A DNA stretch of 9,383 nt. Origin: Ignavibacteriales bacterium UBA6490. Its GTDB lineage: Bacteria; Bacteroidota; Ignavibacteria; Ignavibacteriales; Ignavibacteriaceae. Location of the stretch: NCBI GenBank assembly GCA_002435365.1, contig DJMM01000056.1, positions 48,938 to 58,320 on the forward strand, given 5' to 3'. Shown here piece after piece: positions 6,792 through 9,383 of this stretch. The notes under the pieces are model-generated. The model was not told where the DNA came from. It made no database searches and worked only from the letters and a program-made list of their open reading frames with translations. Within the stretch, counting starts at the first letter, position 1; every line of letters begins with the position of its first letter. The translations under genes and the position numbers were made by a program.

Positions 6792-9200
6792 TTATATGCC
6801 CCTATATTTTCTCAAATTTTCTTCATACAACTGTTTGTGTTGTTCCAGGACCGCCTGAAAGCGTGGATAGGAACGCAGATTATCAAACAATTCAGCATTT
6901 TTAAGCCAGAGATACCAGGATCTCTCTTGTTTGTGCATATTCTCAAAATCTTCTTCCAATAGCTGAATAAATTCCTTATGCATACGAAAATGATCATAAA
7001 ATCTCATAAAGAATATAATTGCATATGGTGCCTGGTCTTGTCCGATATATATTTCTAAAGCCTTCTTTTTGTCTCCGTCAGAAATATATTGCAACGACCT
7101 TAAATATTTTATATAATTCGGATCGGCATCCATTTTTTCAAGCTTTATCCTGATATCATTAAACTGCTTATATTTTTTCATATCATACAAAACACGGGCA
7201 TACAAAAAAAGATAAAAATTATCATCCGGATTTATCTCAAGCGCTTTTTTACAATAAATCTCTGCTTTATCAAGCTGCCCCATATTCCAATATGAATATA
7301 TAATTTTATCATAGGCATAAATTTCAAGCGGATCCAATTCAATTATTCGTAATGAATATTCTAGTGAAATATCATAAAGTCCCCGATCATTTAAAAAAGG
7401 ACAAAAAGCACAAAGATTGTTTATATTATTAATGTCTAATTCAATACTCTTTTTATAATAGTAAAGCGCTCTCTCGTTTTCCCCCCTGGAATAATATATA
7501 GAACCCCTGACTCCGTTAACTTCAGCAGAACTGGAGTCCAGAACAAAAGCCCTGTTAAGATACTTTTCCTGTAAATCCAGATATTTATTTTTTTCTGTAC
7601 TGTCTTTTGTGTGCCAGTATTTTGTATTATAAAGATCTGCCAATTCAACATATGTGGTAGAATAATTTGAATCAAGTGTCATCGATGTTAGCAGCATTTT
7701 TTCTGCGTTAATGAAATTATTTATATCGGATGAATTCAGATACTTTTTGTGATAATACTTTCCCTTCATAAGGTATTCATATGCTTCTGTATTTACAGGC
7801 TCCGCTGTCTTGATTTTTTCTCTCTCCGCGGTTGAGAGTTTGGCTAGTAATATTTCCGTCACATTTTGGGCTATATCATCCTGAATATTAAAAATATCAT
7901 TTAATTCACGGTCGTAGTCATTAGCCCATAAATGATAATCGTCGTCAGCTTTTATTAATTGAACAGTTACACGTATCCGATTGGCGATTTTTCTAATACT
8001 GCCTTCCAGCAGGTAATCTACATTCAATTCATTTGCGATCTGGGGAATTGTTTTATTAGTGTTTTTAAACTGCATCACTGAGTTGCGGCCGCGGACTTTC
8101 AGATTCTGTAAACGGCTCAGATTAGTGGTAATCTGTTCGGTCATTCCGTCACAAAAATATTCCTGACTTTTATCCGGGCTCATATCATCAAAAGGCAGAA
8201 TAGCTATTGATTTTATCTCTTCCGCCTGTTCATTATTCAATATTCTGTTTAGAAGTAAATATCCAACTGCTATTATTACCATAATTAATATAATACCAGC
8301 AAAAAGGCGTACAATTTTCTTTCGCGATTTTCCGGGTTTCTCTTTTTCATATATCACTGCGGACTTGCTTTGTTTCAGTTCGGCTTTTTCTTTCACCTGA
8401 TATAAGTCTACGATTAATTCATCAGCGTGCTGATAACGTTCTTTCTTATTTTTTGCCAGTGCTTTCATTACTAAATGTTCAAGTTCCGGTGTAACTTTAT
8501 CATTGTAACGAGCTATTGGTGATGGTTCATCACTTAAAATTGAATATATAAGTGCCGATTCATACTCACCCTTAAAAGGTATGTGAATTGTTAACATTTC
8601 ATAAAGAACTGCGCCAAACGAAAATATATCAGATCGATGGTCAACCTCTTCTCCCTTTGCCTGTTCTGGTGACATGTAGGCTGCAGTTCCAACAGTTGAG
8701 CCTGTCTGGGTCAGTCTTGTTGCACCTCCTATCTTCGCAAGCCCGAAATCCATTATTTTGACCTGACCTTTGGAAGTCAGCATAATGTTATCAGGCTTTA
8801 TGTCCCTATGTACTATTCCTTTTTCGTGTGCAGCAGTTAATCCTTCACAAATTTGAATTACAATATCAAGGACTTTACTAATTGTTAAGAATTCACTTTC
8901 GTGTTTAATTATCTGTTTGAGAGTTTTTCCCTCAACATATTCCATAGAAATGTATACCTGATTTTCATGCTCACCTATCTCATAAATTACAGCAATATTC
9001 TGATGCATTAATGCAGCCGCGGCACGGGCTTCATGATAAAATCGCTCTTTTTCATTTGGACTTGTTGTCAGATGGTGGGGCAGGAATTTCAATGCTACAA
9101 AGCGGTCCAGTGTTATATCGTGTGCTTTATAAACCACTCCCATTCCGCCACCGCCCAGCTTTTCGAGTATCTTATAGTGGGAAATGGTTTGACCAGTCAT
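6792..9200 (-). CDS. Kinase C: membrane Ser/Thr protein kinase with TolB-like and TPR regions (802 aa)
   Basis: The kinase domain (about residues 8-268) has GGGGMG 16-21, Lys38, Glu57, HRDIKPDN 131-138 (Asp133), DFG 151-153 and SPE 177-179, so it should be catalytically active. It is the most divergent of the three in the N-lobe, with one extra residue before HRD. A lysine/arginine-rich linker (EKEKPGKSRKKIVR) leads into a membrane helix at about 299-317. Residues 331-455 are a classical TolB-like domain (IAILPFDDMSPD, EYFCDGMTEQI, LNVDYLLEGSIR, HLWANDYDR). TPR-like helices follow at about 472-520, 559-592, 593-624 and 625-660. The tail LRSYPRFQAVLEQH resembles the C-terminal motif of TolB-like/TPR proteins. 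The start is supported by AGGGA 8 bases upstream and the opening shared with kinase B. The TPR part is strikingly AT-rich (16 G/C of 60 at 7381-7440). It is followed by 345 bases before kinase B, which has its own copy of the upstream region. Signal and targets are unknown. Confidence 0.93.
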   Translation of the reverse strand: MTGQTISHYKILEKLGGGGMGVVYKAHDITLDRFVALKFLPHHLTTSPNEKERFYHEARAAAALMHQNIAVIYEIGEHENQVYISMEYVEGKTLKQIIKHESEFLTISKVLDIVIQICEGLTAAHEKGIVHRDIKPDNIMLTSKGQVKIMDFGLAKIGGATRLTQTGSTVGTAAYMSPEQAKGEEVDHRSDIFSFGAVLYEMLTIHIPFKGEYESALIYSILSDEPSPIARYNDKVTPELEHLVMKALAKNKKERYQHADELIVDLYQVKEKAELKQSKSAVIYEKEKPGKSRKKIVRLFAGIILIMVIIAVGYLLLNRILNNEQAEEIKSIAILPFDDMSPDKSQEYFCDGMTEQITTNLSRLQNLKVRGRNSVMQFKNTNKTIPQIANELNVDYLLEGSIRKIANRIRVTVQLIKADDDYHLWANDYDRELNDIFNIQDDIAQNVTEILLAKLSTAEREKIKTAEPVNTEAYEYLMKGKYYHKKYLNSSDINNFINAEKMLLTSMTLDSNYSTTYVELADLYNTKYWHTKDSTEKNKYLDLQEKYLNRAFVLDSSSAEVNGVRGSIYYSRGENERALYYYKKSIELDINNINNLCAFCPFLNDRGLYDISLEYSLRIIELDPLEIYAYDKIIYSYWNMGQLDKAEIYCKKALEINPDDNFYLFLYARVLYDMKKYKQFNDIRIKLEKMDADPNYIKYLRSLQYISDGDKKKALEIYIGQDQAPYAIIFFMRFYDHFRMHKEFIQLLEEDFENMHKQERSWYLWLKNAELFDNLRSYPRFQAVLEQHKQLYEENLRKYRGI

Positions 9201-9208
9201 ATTTCATA

Positions 9209-9213
9209 TCCCT
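9209..9213 (-). promoter_or_regulatory. Ribosome-binding site of kinase C (AGGGA)
   Basis: AGGGA on the - strand lies 8 bases before the kinase C ATG. As in front of kinase B, an out-of-frame ATG occurs 7 bases before the real start but is only 1 base from the AGGGA, so it is not a plausible start. Confidence 0.65.
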
Positions 9214-9311
9214 TTTTATAATATAGATTCTGTAGATCAGATGAGGAGGGAGCAAGCAAACCAGCTCTTTGAACCAGGAATAGATGTAAAACGAAAAACC
9301 GAACCTGAACT

Positions 9312-9321
9312 CTCATTTGAG
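9312..9321. promoter_or_regulatory. Candidate operator CTCATTTGAG upstream of kinase C
   Basis: Same CTCA-TT-TGAG inverted repeat as at 6558-6567, in the same conserved core, with its near edge also 112 bases from the start codon. A shared regulator of B and C is the simplest reading, but no such regulator is in the window. Confidence 0.35.
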
Positions 9322-9358
9322 TCCTTATTCTGTTTTGATTAAAAAATGATTCTTGTAT

Positions 9359-9383
9359 AAAATACAAAACTTCGGGCAGGCAA
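9359..9383 (-). promoter_or_regulatory. Conserved 25-base box, kinase C copy, at the window edge
   Basis: Identical to 6604-6628, beginning TTGCCTGCCCGAAG on the - strand. Here a TATACA/TTATAC sequence follows at about -10 spacing from TTGCCT, slightly better than in the B copy. It is truncated by the window end, so the true extent of the conserved box is unknown. Confidence 0.4.

Larger units (their letters stand above)
9201..9383 (-). repeat. Duplicated upstream control region, copy in front of kinase C
   Basis: Homologous to 6447-6628 in front of kinase B over its visible length. GATCAGATGAGG is at 9235-9246, the 36-base core at 9301-9336, and the exact 25-base box at 9359-9383 is the last thing in the window. 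The homology may therefore continue outside. In the B copy the similarity cannot be followed past 6628 for this reason. It is presumably the promoter and leader of kinase C. Confidence 0.85.

Noticed and set aside
6719..6904. Small + strand ORF spanning the end of kinase C
   Set aside because: It overlaps the conserved 3' end of kinase C, lacks a good ribosome-binding site, and its peptide has no recognisable features.
839..9200. One or more of the kinases being a pseudokinase
   Set aside because: All three keep the glycine loop, VALK lysine, helix-C glutamate, HRD aspartate, DFG and SPE motifs, with no frameshift or internal stop.
1..9383. Insertion sequence or phage origin for the repeated regions
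   Set aside because: There is no transposase or integrase frame, no target-site duplication and no terminal inverted repeats; the repeats are explained by gene duplication with the upstream region.

Overview
The window carries four protein genes. One is a partial gene on the + strand at the left edge. The other three are long genes on the - strand that fill the rest and all encode the same kind of protein: an N-terminal Hanks-type Ser/Thr kinase, one membrane helix, a TolB/FlgO-like domain and a C-terminal TPR region. The organism is a bacterium of moderate-to-low GC. The kinase opening (ISHYK, EKLGGGGMGVVYKA, VALKFLP) and the kinase/TolB-like/TPR layout are ones I associate with FCB-group lineages such as Ignavibacteria, Calditrichota and KSB1. 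That placement is an impression from protein style, not from a marker gene.

Layout. Bases 1-780 (+) hold the 3' part of a MEMO1-family gene (AmmeMemoRadiSam system protein B type), cut by the window edge. A 58-base gap separates it from the convergent kinase cluster. The cluster is read leftwards: kinase C (6792-9200), then kinase B (3861-6446), then kinase A (839-3820). B and A are 40 bases apart and probably share a transcript. That gap holds a strong Shine-Dalgarno sequence and a possible 10-codon leader ORF whose stop overlaps the start of A. B and C are separated by 345 bases.

The upstream regions of B (6447-6628) and C (9201-9383) are homologous over about 180 bases. They share a 36-base core with one mismatch, an exactly shared 25-base box, and a CTCATTTGAG inverted repeat that ends 112 bases from the start codon in both. 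This suggests that gene and control region were duplicated together and that the two promoters answer the same signal. The copy in front of C runs to the end of the window.

How the genes may work together (inference): all three kinases keep the catalytic residues and should be active membrane receptors with the kinase in the cytoplasm and the TolB-like plus TPR part outside it. B and C have the classical TolB-like domain with a C-terminal PRF/KRF-type tail. A has a different FlgO-like domain and a different TPR tail. The kinase domain of B looks mosaic: mostly like A up to the DFG motif, like C in the activation segment. No substrate, phosphatase or response gene is visible. I see no RNA genes, CRISPR arrays, insertion sequences or convincing terminators.
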